Assembly (NCBI GenBank): GCA_029747585.1
Contig: JAPEVF010000393.1
Location: forward strand, 1-41,789
Reading direction: 5' to 3'
DNA length: 41,789 nt
Origin: Pleurotus djamor
Taxonomy: Eukaryota; Basidiomycota; Agaricomycetes; Agaricales; Pleurotaceae
The position numbers and the translations under genes are program-made. Numbering within the stretch: the first letter of the stretch is position 1; each line of letters begins with the position of its first letter. The notes beneath the pieces are model-generated. The model was given only the letters and a program-made list of their open reading frames with translations, was not told where the DNA came from and searched no databases. Of this stretch, positions 1 to 11,790 are shown piece by piece.

Positions 1-189
1 TTTTTCAATAACGATCTATATCTAGGCAACGTCGGGTACAACGTTGTGTGACGCCCCAAACCATGCGCTTTCTCGGTACCGCTTTAAAAGGGGAGCGCAT
101 GCCGCGCACTTGAAGTCAACTCACCTTACCCACTTCTCCCCGACACCCACACCGCCCTCCCCTTCTCCCTCTTACGCCCGCTCGAAACG
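1..189. promoter_or_regulatory. Upstream region of the Cys/His-rich gene
   Basis: No gene is visible. A pyrimidine-rich stretch at about 120-180 lies just before the ATG at 190, as is common in basidiomycete core promoters. No convincing TATA box was found. Confidence 0.3.
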
Positions 190-595
190 ATGTGCCACCA
201 CGAAATGTACGTTCCGGTTGCTTGATCTTGCATCAGGATGATGGCTGATACGTTCAACAGCATAGGAGACTACTACAGGGGATGCGGGGTGAGCCGTTTG
301 GACGCGGAACAGGGAAACCGTCAACTCACCTTAGTCTGCTTTCACTAGCATTTCCACGGACGATACTACACCGGGGAGGTCAAGGACTGCAAGTCAGAGA
401 CATGCAAAAGCAGCAAAAGTCATAAACACAAGACTGCAAGAAATTGTGGTTGTCGAGAGGTTCGCATTCATATGAATGTTTCTCCCATAAAATCAGCATG
501 CTGAGGTGACCTGTCACAAGCTTGTCTCGAACGACAATCATGTTCAAAATTTGTTTCAAGTCAACCATCCAGATTGTCCTCGCACAGCACGCTGA
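190..595 (+). CDS. Small Cys/His-rich protein (82 aa), basidiomycete-type
   Basis: Four coding exons: 190-206, 261-288, 349-477 and 521-595, all with GT-AG introns (43-60 nt) and matching phases, giving 82 aa. The protein starts MCHHE and carries seven Cys: one at position 2, one in a CGH motif, two in the DC and TC pairs, two in CGC and one near the C-terminus in DCPR. An HKH motif precedes CGC. I recognise the layout MC..CGH..YYTG..DC..C..HKH..CGC from very short basidiomycete proteins of unknown role. The Cys/His spacing suggests metal binding, but that is inference. No signal peptide is seen. The gene converges on the MTI1-like gene. The three short upstream exons hide it from simple ORF scans. 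The last exon is the least certain part. Confidence 0.72.
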
Positions 596-757
596 AGTCA
601 CTGCAAACGTGATATTATCTTTATTACTAGAGTCATTAACCAAGTTCCAACGTATTAATCATGCTACATACCTCCTTTTACATATTCATAGCGGTACAAC
701 ATTAGACTAGACGTATCCGTTCCTAATAGTTATTTTGCAAGTATGTACTTACTCCAA

Positions 758-2446
758 CTAGAGCGTTAAGGTCTGCAGCCCAGTAGGCAGGGTAGCAGAC
801 AACTCGCAACCAAGATATGTGTGCATTCCGATGGGCCTATAAATCCACATCTCCCCTTCTTCGAACGCCTTCAAGTCGTATTCTTTCCGAGCTGGGGGAT
901 TCCCGACGCTCTGTTCTACCACAAGGAGGCTTCCCAGTTCATCGGGCCTGAGCGAATCACCGTCGCCAACATGGCGTCCACCAGTGACGGTGCTGTCCCG
1001 GACGATAATAGCGGTGTGATCTGGGTCTCCAAGAATCGCCCAACTACCAGGTGGTCCTCCGACCAACCCAATTCTGACTTTACGCCATTCGACGATATCC
1101 CCTCGGCGGACACGATCATCTCCCCCGCGCCATCTCCCGACCATATTCCCTCTTCCATGAGCCTTCCCCTCGAAGATGAGATGGCCATGCGTTCGGCCGA
1201 TACTGGGAATAGGCTTTGGAACATAGTCGAACTGGTCGAAATATTTTAGTGCTTCGCTAGCGAGATCCCAGCACTCGCCACGAGCGCAATATTGCCCTGA
1301 GCCAACATAAGACTCTGCGTATGCCGCGATGGTTTCGCCATAAGTCTCGTGTGCCTTGACTAGTGTGGCATGGTCGAGGGCTTTTGGTCTAGGCAGGTAG
1401 TGGGACGACCGTCGGACCAGAAAGGTGTCGTTCGGGTCGGCGTTCACAGATGTCGAGTATTCGACCACGCCCCAGCATAAACTGAGGTCGGAGAAGAGGA
1501 TACCGACGTTGACATGCTTATCGCTATTACGCGATTGCCAAGCACCAGTCATTCGATGTTCCGTGTTCCCATGTAATGGCGGCGGAAGGAGATTGTCGGT
1601 GTCATACCAAGAGGATGACCAATACGTAGATGGATGGAAGAAATACGCCAAATCGAGAGCAGAAGAACCGTGGACCGTTGGTGGAGGATGCGAAAGTTCG
1701 AAATTTGTTGCTACTAAGAGGGAGAGGTTGAGAAGGTTCCTCCAGGCGGGAGACATTAATGCATCGAAACCAACTCACAACTTGTTGTTGAAGAGGCAGC
1801 ACTCGGGCGGGACCATGTCGCAATTTTAGGCTGCATGGTGGACAGTCAACTAATTAAACGCAGAAAACAAACGGAATGTTACCTACAGGGGGGCCGAGAC
1901 CAGACTTGATCGTAGATGTTTGTGCTGGTGGCGGGGCAGGCGTGCTAATCTCGCTAGGCAAATTGACAGGCTGTTGTACCCCGACCTTGAGGAGGCGGTT
2001 GAAGTATTCATCGAGCCAGCCAAAGAACGCATCCTTGTCTTGGGGACTCAAGTTGGCCCAATCGATTTCGCCAGATTCACTTGTTGATGAAGAAAGTGCC
2101 GGCCTACTATGCGAGTTCACTTGTGGGGCCGAACTGGAACTCGAAGGAGGTTTGTTGGAGTAAGATCTAGACGGGGGTGGTGGGGGTGGTGGCTTTCCGG
2201 AATGTGGATCCCAGTTGGTCTTCTTCAGAGGTACGCTAGCACGGTCCACAATTTGAGAATCTGGACTTGAGGTCATCCAAGTCTACCGAAAATCATACCT
2301 AGATCTCTTGTCTATCGTATCGTTGAACCTATTTCGTCCGGCATCGGCAGCCTTGGCTGCTTTCTCTCTAAGCTCTGCGACTATCGGTCAGTCAATGGTG
2401 CGAAGGACATGGATAATGGAGAATCGGAGAACGTACATGATGGCAT
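758..2446 (-). CDS. MTI1/BBC1-like actin-patch protein with C-terminal cysteine-proteinase-fold domain
   Basis: Exons on the minus strand are 2446-2437, 2380-2299, 2235-1887, 1830-1779 and 1713-758, giving 482 aa. The N-terminus has a Lys/Ala-rich helix (ELREKAAKAADAG), then the motif KKTNWDP, a polyproline run and a WANLSPQDKDAFFGWLDEYF helix. These are hallmarks of fungal proteins annotated as myosin tail region-interacting protein (MTI1/BBC1), which regulate type I myosin and Arp2/3 actin patches. The C-terminal half has a GECWDLA motif (Cys312) and a DPDHTAIIV motif (His397), as in the papain/NlpC-like fold of the AIM3/BBC1 C-terminus; activity is not established. No SH3 domain precedes this start, unlike yeast Bbc1. 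The first coding exon is only 10 nt. The 2236-2298 intron end was chosen over one 30 nt upstream because it gives a normal 63-nt intron and RSSVPLKKTNW. Confidence 0.8.
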
Positions 2447-2572
2447 AATTGTCACCGAAGCAGAGGTACGAGGAGGAGAGGAGCCAAGAACAGACCGGCG
2501 CTTGCTGGATTGCAACTTTGCAAGATATGGGCGCTCAGATTTGGTAGCCACCTCTACATCTATCTCTTCTTC
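2447..2572. promoter_or_regulatory. Bidirectional promoter between MTI1-like gene and DIM1
   Basis: Only 126 bp separate the two divergent start codons (2446 minus, 2573 plus). Both 5' UTRs and promoters must lie in, or overlap beyond, this interval. No TATA box is evident. Confidence 0.5.
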
Positions 2573-3809
<1,237 letters not shown>

Positions 3810-4039
3810 TGGACTTCGCTACATCGCTCCCCCCAAAAGTACTTAGTAAATAGTGCACGTGTATTATTAGAGCCTCGTCGTTGCTGTTGTAGTTCCCGTT
3901 GTTGTAGCTCTGAATTCCCGTACGCAAGTTTGCGTACGAATCTCTTGCCAGAGCCTCGGTAAGGATTGTTGCAAGAAACACGACCACACATGGCGCTGCA
4001 ACCACATCTCTATTTACCACCACCACCACCACCACCACC
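3810..4039 (+). promoter_or_regulatory. DIM1-eIF2D intergenic region with inverted repeat and (CAC)n tract
   Basis: No gene. It holds a near-perfect palindrome at 3919-3938 (arms cgtacgcaa/ttgcgtacg around GT) and a (CAC)n microsatellite at about 4016-4039 that runs directly into the eIF2D start codon. It should contain the DIM1 terminator and the eIF2D promoter. Confidence 0.45.
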
Positions 4040-6327
4040 ATGTTCAAGAAACCGCTTTCAAACCTGAAAACCTCTGGTACGGGGAACATAATGGCTCGAC
4101 ATCGCAAATCATCGACTCATTTGCAGATCAGCCCCATTGCGTAGCTCGGACAGGCGAAAGCTCAAGCAGAGGGTGGTCCAAAGCTTCGCGGTCACAGATG
4201 AAATTGGCGACCTGCTAGTACCCGAGGGCATTCTCTCAGTGAAATTCCTTACCCATCTCAAAGAACCTGGCGTGAGTCTCCGTGATCCTGTATTGCTGTG
4301 TAACACGCGCCATCTAACGAGCGTGACAAACACCACAGACCGCGTATCTTGCACCAAATGGCGGTGATCCTTTGTGGTTCACGATTGGAAAGGACTCCGA
4401 GGAGTTGATTCCGACAGGTACCCTGCGCGTTTCAACCCTGCGATCATCCGAATCATGTAAATCAACTCAGTCTACACTTTGTGGAAGCAACCTGCTCTTT
4501 TACCATGGATTTCCACCCCTGCTGCTGTGATCCCCAAACTAATTGGGGGAGCGGACTTGATGATACCTGGAGGTGCGCTTCATGTTGTCTGTTCTTCGTT
4601 GCTTCTCACAAGTTTCCATATCCTACGCGTTTCTTTAGTGGTCCGATGGTCACCGTCACTCGTCGACAACCAGCTTGTCGCTGTGGTTCAGCACAATCCT
4701 GATCCAACGAAGCAAGGCTACCCATTAGCGGTAGGGCACATGGCTGTGAACGCTCAAGAATTGGCGAAAGATGGGAAAGGCAAGGCCGTGTACGTTAAAC
4801 ACGCTTGGAAAGACATTCTGTGGGACATGGGCCAAGGTGGAGAGGTCCCAGAGCCCATCTCACTTTATGAATTGTCAGGCGACCTATCGCAGCTGCAAGT
4901 GGCCGATACAGCAACAGCATCAGGTTCAGCGGAGCCCACCCCTACCTCTTCTCCAGATGATGCAACCACGACTGAGGCTGAATCGTCGTCGGGAGCGCCG
5001 GAGTTGTCTCCCGAAGGTTCGTGGATGTGTTCAACTACGAAATGTTTCTCATTCTGAAGCTACCATCGTTCTTCAGAGATAACAGACGTGTTGAGAAACA
5101 GTCTCATACAAGCCATCCGATCCTCCCTGTCAAAACTAACCCCGGCATCTTTCCCTTTGGCTGCTACTATCCTGTACTCCAACCACATCCTTCCGTCACG
5201 TCCAGCATTCCCCTCAAAACCCTCCAAAACACCTATAGATATCAAACACTCCTCCCACAAAACTTTGACGACGTTCCTCAAAGCCATGGAAAAGGATGGG
5301 CTGATCTCCCTCAAGGTGTTCAAAGGCAAAGGCAGTGGCGAGGTGTCGCTAATGGCTGTCAATACTCTCCATCCAGACGTTCAGGCACATAAACTGTACG
5401 CGTCGATCGCCGATATTGAGGCTAAGAAAGAGAAGAAAGAAGAGCGGGAGGAAGCTGAGAAGAATCGAGTCAAAGAATTGATCGTCATAGAGAAATACAA
5501 GCCATTGGGTTCTCCCATCACGCAGTTTTTTGATGAATGTGGGGCAAGGTTAGTCAGACATCATTCTTCAAGGTTTTCATTATGATGACCACCTCTCCGA
5601 TAGCACTACCGCCCTATTCACTGCGACCGAGGTCAGATCTTTAATCGCTAAATACATCCAAGAAAAGCAACTCGTAAACCCACGCGAACAACAATACATC
5701 AATCTGGATGCGACACTTCGGAATGCCGTCCAAGGGAAAGGAGACGCAGATACGGAATTTCTGAAGAGAGATGAGATAATCCGCAATATCATCGGTATAC
5801 CTCGCAAACTCTCACCTTGGGTCGGTTTCGCTGACGCCATGGACAGCCAAAATGCAGGACTGGTATGAGATCACACCGGATGGGAAAGATCCCGTACTCA
5901 AGTGTGTGCTTCGAACTTTCCCCGCGTTTCCCCATCTGACTCTGTCCTTTTTATCAGGAAGGGCTCGATTAAACCCATCTCCGTGACCGTTAAAGTCAGA
6001 CAAGGCAGGAAGGCCTCCACGCTGGTAACAGGCTTCGAACCGTTCCTTCTCGTCGCCGAAGACTTGGCAGACGAGCTAAGGAAAGTATGCGCATCATCTA
6101 CCGCAGGTATTGCCGTTTTTTCAAAAGTTACCCCACCTCCCTAAGCATTCATCAATCTTCTCTCCACAGTTTCCCCCATCCCTGGCAAATCCTCTGGTCA
6201 AGAAGTTCTCGTCCAAGGAAAACAAATACCAGCCGTCACCGAATTGCTGCTAGGAAGGGGGATACCGAAGAAGTGGATAGAAGCCACAGATATGACAGAT
6301 AGCAAAAAGAAGACGACCCCTCGGTAA
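4040..6327 (+). CDS. Translation initiation factor eIF2D (ligatin / Tma64)
   Basis: Ten exons: 4040-4076, 4132-4271, 4339-4417, 4471-4572, 4639-5016, 5077-5548, 5604-5794, 5847-5901, 5958-6106 and 6170-6327. All phases agree and give 586 aa, the usual eIF2D length. eIF2D delivers or removes tRNA at the 40S P site and acts in ribosome recycling and reinitiation. The N-terminus MFKKPL leads into a basic helix (RSSDRRKLKQRV) and a PUA-like region with the conserved TLWK, STPAAVIPKLIGGADLMIPG and SPSLVDNQLVAVVQ motifs. A Ser/Glu-rich linker, winged-helix part and SWIB-like region follow. The C-terminal SUI1/eIF1 domain has VRQGRKASTLVTGFEPF and ends at GKQIPAVTELLLGRGIPKKW. The start is fixed by the MFKKPL signature. 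Confidence 0.95.
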
Positions 6328-6751
6328 AATACCATGCTGTTGTGTATTTACGCATTTAAGGCATTTGGTGCGCTGTATCCCCCGCAGAATTTTCCATCTA
6401 CAATGCGTTTTACTTACACCATGCTTTCCTGTCCTTGGCCACTTGTCTACGGCCCGCCTCCTTCCGTTACCCGCATACCGTTACACCCCTTTGTGGGGGG
6501 ATCAACTTCGGTGTGCACGATCCCAATCCCCGCATCTCACTGACTTGGAGTGATCTAACGACCATTGACATCCCTCCCGGGCCGCTGATCTGCTGACCGG
6601 TTCGTGTGATCCCAAAGTAACAAATATCCAATTGACTTCGCCTACAGAAACTTCATATTGCCACCGATGCTTCTTTCAATAAATTGAGTCGTTAGTATGG
6701 CGGACTCAAAGCTGTTCCCCTCCGCTGTCCATCACTCATCTTGCATCGACC
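6328..6751 (+). promoter_or_regulatory. Intergenic region upstream of GH28 gene
   Basis: No gene seen in 424 bp. It should contain the eIF2D terminator and GH28 promoter. AATAAA-like sequence (caataaattg) occurs near 6677-6686, too close to the GH28 ATG to be assigned. No clear regulatory site identified. Confidence 0.3.
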
Positions 6752-8764
6752 ATGGGACCTCTGACAACGCTTGCTTTCGCCTTATCCCTCTCGTCCCTTC
6801 TTACCGTTCATGCTGCTGAGTGCACGGTTGCTCACAGCGATGATGGAAGCGACGACAGCCCAATGATTCTCCAAGCCTTTCAAGAATGTGCCATCGACAG
6901 TACCATCACCTTTCAGAGAGCGAATTACAGTGCACACACCCCAGTGTCCTTGACTGGCCTTCGTATGTTCCTTGTCCCACCTCACGCCCCTCGTACTCTC
7001 ATCACGACTTTCAGGAAACGTTACTGTGTTCCTCAATGGAAATTTGAACCTCCCAAGTAACATGACACAAGTCCAACAAGCGATCAATGCCACTCAGAAT
7101 ATGCCCAGTGTGCGTCGTTTGTGTTCTCGAGTCTAGCCAAATGGTCTCTCAAATCCCATCCCTATTCAGACATATGCTACACCATGGTTCTACATCCAAG
7201 GCTCGGATGTCCAAATCATCGGTTCCGACGACTTTGAGTGGGGTAGGTTCCATGGATTTGGCCAACAGTGGTGGGACATCGGAAACAGGGTGAACACAAC
7301 ATCTTGACATCGTAACATGACAAGGCGGTTAACCCATCAGCTTTGAACACATCTAGATCCTCCGTCCTCAGCTGGCGACTTTCAACGTGACGAATGGGTT
7401 ACTTCGAAAATTGAAAGTTATCAAACCTATTGCTTGGGGGTGGAATGTACCTGGCCAAAACGTCCGCATCGAAGACCATTTTGTTGATGCGGCACCTAGC
7501 AATAGCACCAGGGAGCAAACCGTGGTAAGTACCTATCTCTGCATCTACAACTTGGTGCTCACGTGGAATTGATTCGCGCAGAGCTTCCCATTCAATACGT
7601 GAGTCTCTTACTTTTCTTACTTTCGAGAAGTCGCTGACACCTCGTATTCTAGGGATGGTACGTATCATGTGGACGCTCTAACTTCGGGTGGACTGGCTAA
7701 ATAACCGCCCTCCAGGATTCAACCTTTCTGGTCAAAACATCACCCTCGACGGTTACTACGGACACAATGGAGACGATTGCGTCTCAGTAGTCAACGGTGC
7801 CCGAAACATTCTTGCTCAGAACGGCTACTGTGGATTCTCTTCGCATGGTCTATCCATCGGGTCCCTTGGTAGAAACGGTGCTGACCACAGCGTCAAGGAT
7901 GTCGTCTTCAAAAATTGGACGATGGAAGGTGCCGTCTATGGCGCTCGGGTGAGTTCCTCGACAATTGGTGAATAGGGCCCCATCTCAGTTTTCTGTACAG
8001 TTCAAGTCCTGGACGGGTGGCCAAGGATTCGCTGACAACATCACATGGCAAGATATTCATGTTGTCAACGTGTCGACCGCTATCTTTATCACGCAAAAGT
8101 GAGGCATCTCCTTTTTCTTGTATTGTGTATGGGACCTTACTCACTATGTCAACCAGCTATTACGACCAGGTATGGCTCTGTCTGGTTCCGAATAGCGTCC
8201 GACCTTTGCTCATGCCGAACTTAGGACAAAGGCCCACGACCAGATAACATCAACAAGACGAGTACAAAGATATCCAACTTCCTGTTCCAAAACTTCACTG
8301 GATCTTTGAATACGAATTGGAGTAAGCATCTTAGCTCCAGGAGAGAAAATCACACTAATTGCTTGTTTACAGCCGATGGGACCTGCATCAGCAATCCCTG
8401 CTGGAACTTTGTTGAAGGCGGGGATGCAACACAGGCCATTATCTTTGATTTGTTCCCAGATACTGGTAAGTTCGATGATCACCGAATAATGGGTCTTCGA
8501 CTCAATCCTTGGTTTCCAGCTCTGAACCTCTCGTTCCGAGCTATCAATGTCCATCCATCCGGACAACCTGACGGAGCAGCGACTGTCATTTGCGATCCAT
8601 CGACGCTCGTTCCTGGGGAGCAAGATACACTTGGGTTTGAATGTACCCGAGGGCCATTCAGTGCTACCGAGATAAAATCCTCTGGAAATGGGGCTCTTAC
8701 GACGCTAATGCCATTGTACCCGACCATCGTGGTGTCCCTCATCGCCTTCTGGATGTTGGCCTAA
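6752..8764 (+). CDS. Secreted glycoside hydrolase family 28 (polygalacturonase-like)
   Basis: Twelve exons give 464 aa: 6752-6962, 7015-7109, 7170-7289, 7357-7524, 7582-7598, 7653-7657, 7716-7948, 8001-8098, 8157-8169, 8225-8321, 8373-8465 and 8520-8764. GH28 enzymes hydrolyse pectin (polygalacturonan or rhamnogalacturonan) outside the cell. A signal peptide spans about residues 1-21. GH28 motifs are present: NTDGF with Asp205, GDD with Asp225/Asp226, SHGLSIGSLG with His249, and RFK with Arg283/Lys285. The WFYIQGSDVQIIGS region and the many N-glycosylation sites fit a secreted beta-helix. The C-terminal ~20 residues are hydrophobic after a GNG stretch, so a GPI anchor is possible. Exo- versus endo-activity cannot be told. 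Exon 6 is only 5 nt and encodes most of the NTDG motif. Confidence 0.9.
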
Positions 8765-8859
8765 AAGAATACGAGTACAATACTGGCTCGAACTGCATGA
8801 AACGAGATGTCAATCTACATATACCTTGCCGATGTATTTATTTATGAATTTCCATGAGA

Positions 8860-10106
8860 TTATAGGATGCTAGGACACGTCAGAACGGGGAGCAGCTTTG
8901 TTGCCACTGCCAAAAAATTCACTGCATCGATATCAGTCATGGTATCCGCATCGAATATAGTGATGCTCCCAAAACAGCCAGAGTTAACTGTCGTGATGTC
9001 ATCGGGAATGTGGAGGTTTAAGGGACAAGGGAAGAGGTCGATCTGATTGGGCCGAGCTTCGAGCCGCGTCAAAATGAAGGGGATATTGTTTGAAGAACAG
9101 TTTGAGATAGAGGGGAAGTTGACGTTGAGACCGACGCCAGACGGTAAGGCAGGGGTTGGGAGTAGGCTTGTCGTCAATGTGTTTACCAGCCTCATCATGG
9201 CAGCAGAATATGCCTGCGCGGCGAGGGTTGTTGGAGCGTTTGGATCTGTGTCCAAGGTTGTAAAAGACACTTGGGCACTAGTCGCACCAGAGAGTGCAAT
9301 GGCAGGTATTCCAGCTTGAATGGCTGTTACCGCGGTTCCCCTGCAAGTTCCGTGGGTATGTAAGCGAGGGTCGATCGCAAGAAGGGACGGTCAAGAAGCG
9401 TACACGGTGGCTGAGCTTGTGATCGCTGATCCAAAGGTATCTTAAGCAGACGTCAGCTACACGGGAGCCGAGCAAAGGGGTTGTACGTGTACTTACTACC
9501 AAGATGTGAACCACTGATCACCAAGTTAGGAGTTGACCCNAAAAAAGGTTGCCGATAGCCTATTCAAGCCATCATTGAGGGCATCGCTCCTGAGAGTCGA
9601 CGTCAGTGATTTCGTCTGATGAAGTCAATAAACCCATCCAACTCATGTCCGGTCACGAAATTTATTCGGTCTATGATTATTAACCTCTTGAGCCGCCTCG
9701 ACAGGTACACCCCGAGGGAAGACAATACTCACTGTCGTCTGCATCCGATCCATTGACAGGGAATCCGGCAATTGGTATCCCCAATATATCCACAAGGGGT
9801 CTACAAGAGTTGAACTGGCAGGGGAGCAGACGCGAGTTTATGTTGAGGAGCGGGATGTTGATCACAGGGGATGGATTCCCCCCCGGAGACGTCGTCGGCA
9901 GGCGCATCAAGGATCACCTGGAAAGACTTTCAGATATACAGTAGCTGGAGCCAAGGATTCCTCACATCATAGCCGGCCGCTTTCAAGGCATTGTACTCTG
10001 CACGTATCTGAGCCGTCGCCCAACCGTTGTCGGACGTGAGTAAAACCTTGCGCTGACCACAAACGGCCGTTGAAAACAATAGGAAAAGGGTGAGAACCTG
10101 GTACAT
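8860..10106 (-). CDS. SurE-like secreted protein A, reading frame broken by apparent 1-nt insertions
   Basis: Exons on the minus strand are 10106-9966, 9917-9729, 9589-9497, 9440-9404 and 9340-8860. After removal of one extra base in a 7-nt homopolymer (9878-9884) and of the N at 9540, the product is about 312 aa. SurE proteins are metal-dependent nucleotide/acid phosphatases. A signal peptide (about 1-17, MYQVLTLFLLFSTAVCG) precedes the KVLLTSDNGW motif. The usual NDDG is SDNG here and the usual SGPN loop is SGSH, so two of four metal ligands differ. GIPAIALSGA near the C-terminal core is the SurE dimer/substrate region. Exons 4 and 5 have exactly the lengths (37 and 481 nt) of paralogue B downstream. 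It may be a working gene with sequence errors or a fresh pseudogene. Confidence 0.8.
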
Positions 10107-10431
10107 TTCCTTTGACAGGTTCCTGGGGGGATTACAGACCAACGCTTCTGTATTAGTACCCACTTCTTATATTCCACCGATGCTGACACCCCACCTGTGC
10201 ATGGGAACGGAAACGGAAATATTTTCACGGCTATTGGGAAGCCCAGACAAGTTCTCGCTCTGGGAGATTAGGAAATGAAACCCCATAACCGGTGATATTG
10301 CTTCTTAAAGCTACGGATTCCGGGGACTGGGATTCAGGGAAGAACATGAGCCTTCAGTTTAAGATGGCGGCGGAGGTGTACCTTAATTAACAACAAAACT
10401 TTTCCACGTACGCGCCTCTTCGACTAGAGTA
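10107..10431 (-). promoter_or_regulatory. Intergenic region between the SurE-like paralogues
   Basis: No gene seen. It should contain the promoter of SurE-like A (minus strand, ATG at 10106) and the terminator of SurE-like B, which ends at 10432. No certain TATA box. Confidence 0.3.
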
Positions 10432-11685
10432 CTACGAGACCAACCGAGGGCAAATCAAGATATCCAACAAGCGAGACATGAGCGCGACGTGCGTCAAGGG
10501 CTCAACATCGGCAAGCGTCATCGCATCGAAAGCACTGATACTAGCCAAGCAGCCTGCGCTAACCACATTCGTTTCTGCCGGCAAGTGTATATTAACACAA
10601 GAAACGTCATTAGGATTTGGATCCGGAGTGATTCTGCTAAGAACGTAGTTGATACTTGAAGCCGTGGGGCAATCAGTGATAGATGGAAAGTTGATTGCGA
10701 GACCAATGCCTGGAGGCAGAATTGGAGAAGCGTCTGACCCGGAATTGAGGGCATTCACGAGTTTGACAATAAGGGCAGAATATACGCTCGCAGCCACTGA
10801 GGCCTGGCTCGTTGGGTTTGATTGAAGAGTTGTAAAGGAAACTTGTGCACCGGAAGCTCCAGAGAAGGCAATGGCTGGTATCCCGAGTTTAATTGCTTCA
10901 GCTGCAGCTTCGCTACAACCTGTTAAGTCCAAGATCTCAACGCATATGTACGGATTAACTTACATCCCATCCGAGGTTTGCATATCTGAACCAAATTTAT
11001 CTGGAAGAGGGGCATTTTAGTGGAAGCCGTGGGCTCAAGAAAAGACAATCGATGCTGACTTCCAATGTGGCTACCAACAATCACCAAGTCCGGATTCGAT
11101 CCGAAGAAGGTAGGAGCAAGGCGGGTAATGCCATCGCGGAGAGCATCGGTCCTAACAGAAGGGGTCAGGAGTGGAACATACACCGAGATATGCATCAAAC
11201 CCACGTAAAGCCAGTGATGTACTTCAACCGGCCTATTTGGTTCAACCATTGGTCCGCTAACGAAGCTTCGTAGATTCTGGAAGGATTACTTACCATTCGA
11301 AGGATCAGACCCATTAACAGGGAACCCACTCAGAGGGATACCCAGAGGATCGAGAAGACGCGAGCAGGTGTTGAATTGACAAGGGTTGACTCGGGTCCTG
11401 ATATTGAGAATGGGAATCGTAATGATTGGCGAGATTGAACCACTAGACGCGTCATCTGCTGGAGCGTCCAGGATCACCTACATATTATGAAGATCTCAGC
11501 AGGCTATGTGGAGGACGAGAAAGAGCCAAGTAACATACATCATAGCCTGCAGAGACCAACGCGTCGTATTCAGCTCGAACTTGCGCCACAGCCCATCCGT
11601 TGTCGCTAGTCAGCAGGATCTTGCGCTGAGACTTGACGATCCACGCATGGGCGACAATGAGAGTGAGAATCACAATGAGATGCAT
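10432..11685 (-). CDS. SurE-like secreted protein B (intact)
   Basis: Exons on the minus strand are 11685-11539, 11477-11290, 11151-11060, 11000-10964 and 10912-10432, giving 314 aa with an open frame. The signal peptide is MHLIVILTLIVAHAWIVKS. The SurE N-terminal strand reads KILLTSDNGWAVAQVRAEYD, with Asn in place of the second metal-binding Asp of NDDG. The DLVIVGSHIGNKFG loop has His where SurE normally has Asn. CQFNTC and GFPVNGSD are shared with fungal SurE-like proteins. The start at 11685 is preferred because it begins a good signal peptide. Exon 2 has two donor sites four bases apart; the downstream one keeps the frame. It is a tandem copy of protein A, with the same intron positions. 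Confidence 0.87.
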
Positions 11686-11790
11686 TCTTGCTTCATGAAG
11701 CACGGTATCCAGACATGGTTAAATGCATCGGCAAGACTGCACATTCGTATACGCGGTTGGTGAGAGAAACTCGCATTCTAGACGCGTCCT

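Noticed and set aside
4016..4039. (CAC)n tract as a possible CRISPR or tandem gene repeat
   Set aside because: A plain trinucleotide microsatellite in the eIF2D 5' leader; no spacers.
11292..11293. Upstream GTAAGT donor of SurE-like B exon 2 as the main splice site
   Set aside because: It has the better consensus but puts the next exon, which is clearly SurE-like, out of frame. The donor four bases downstream keeps it, and copy A shows the same.
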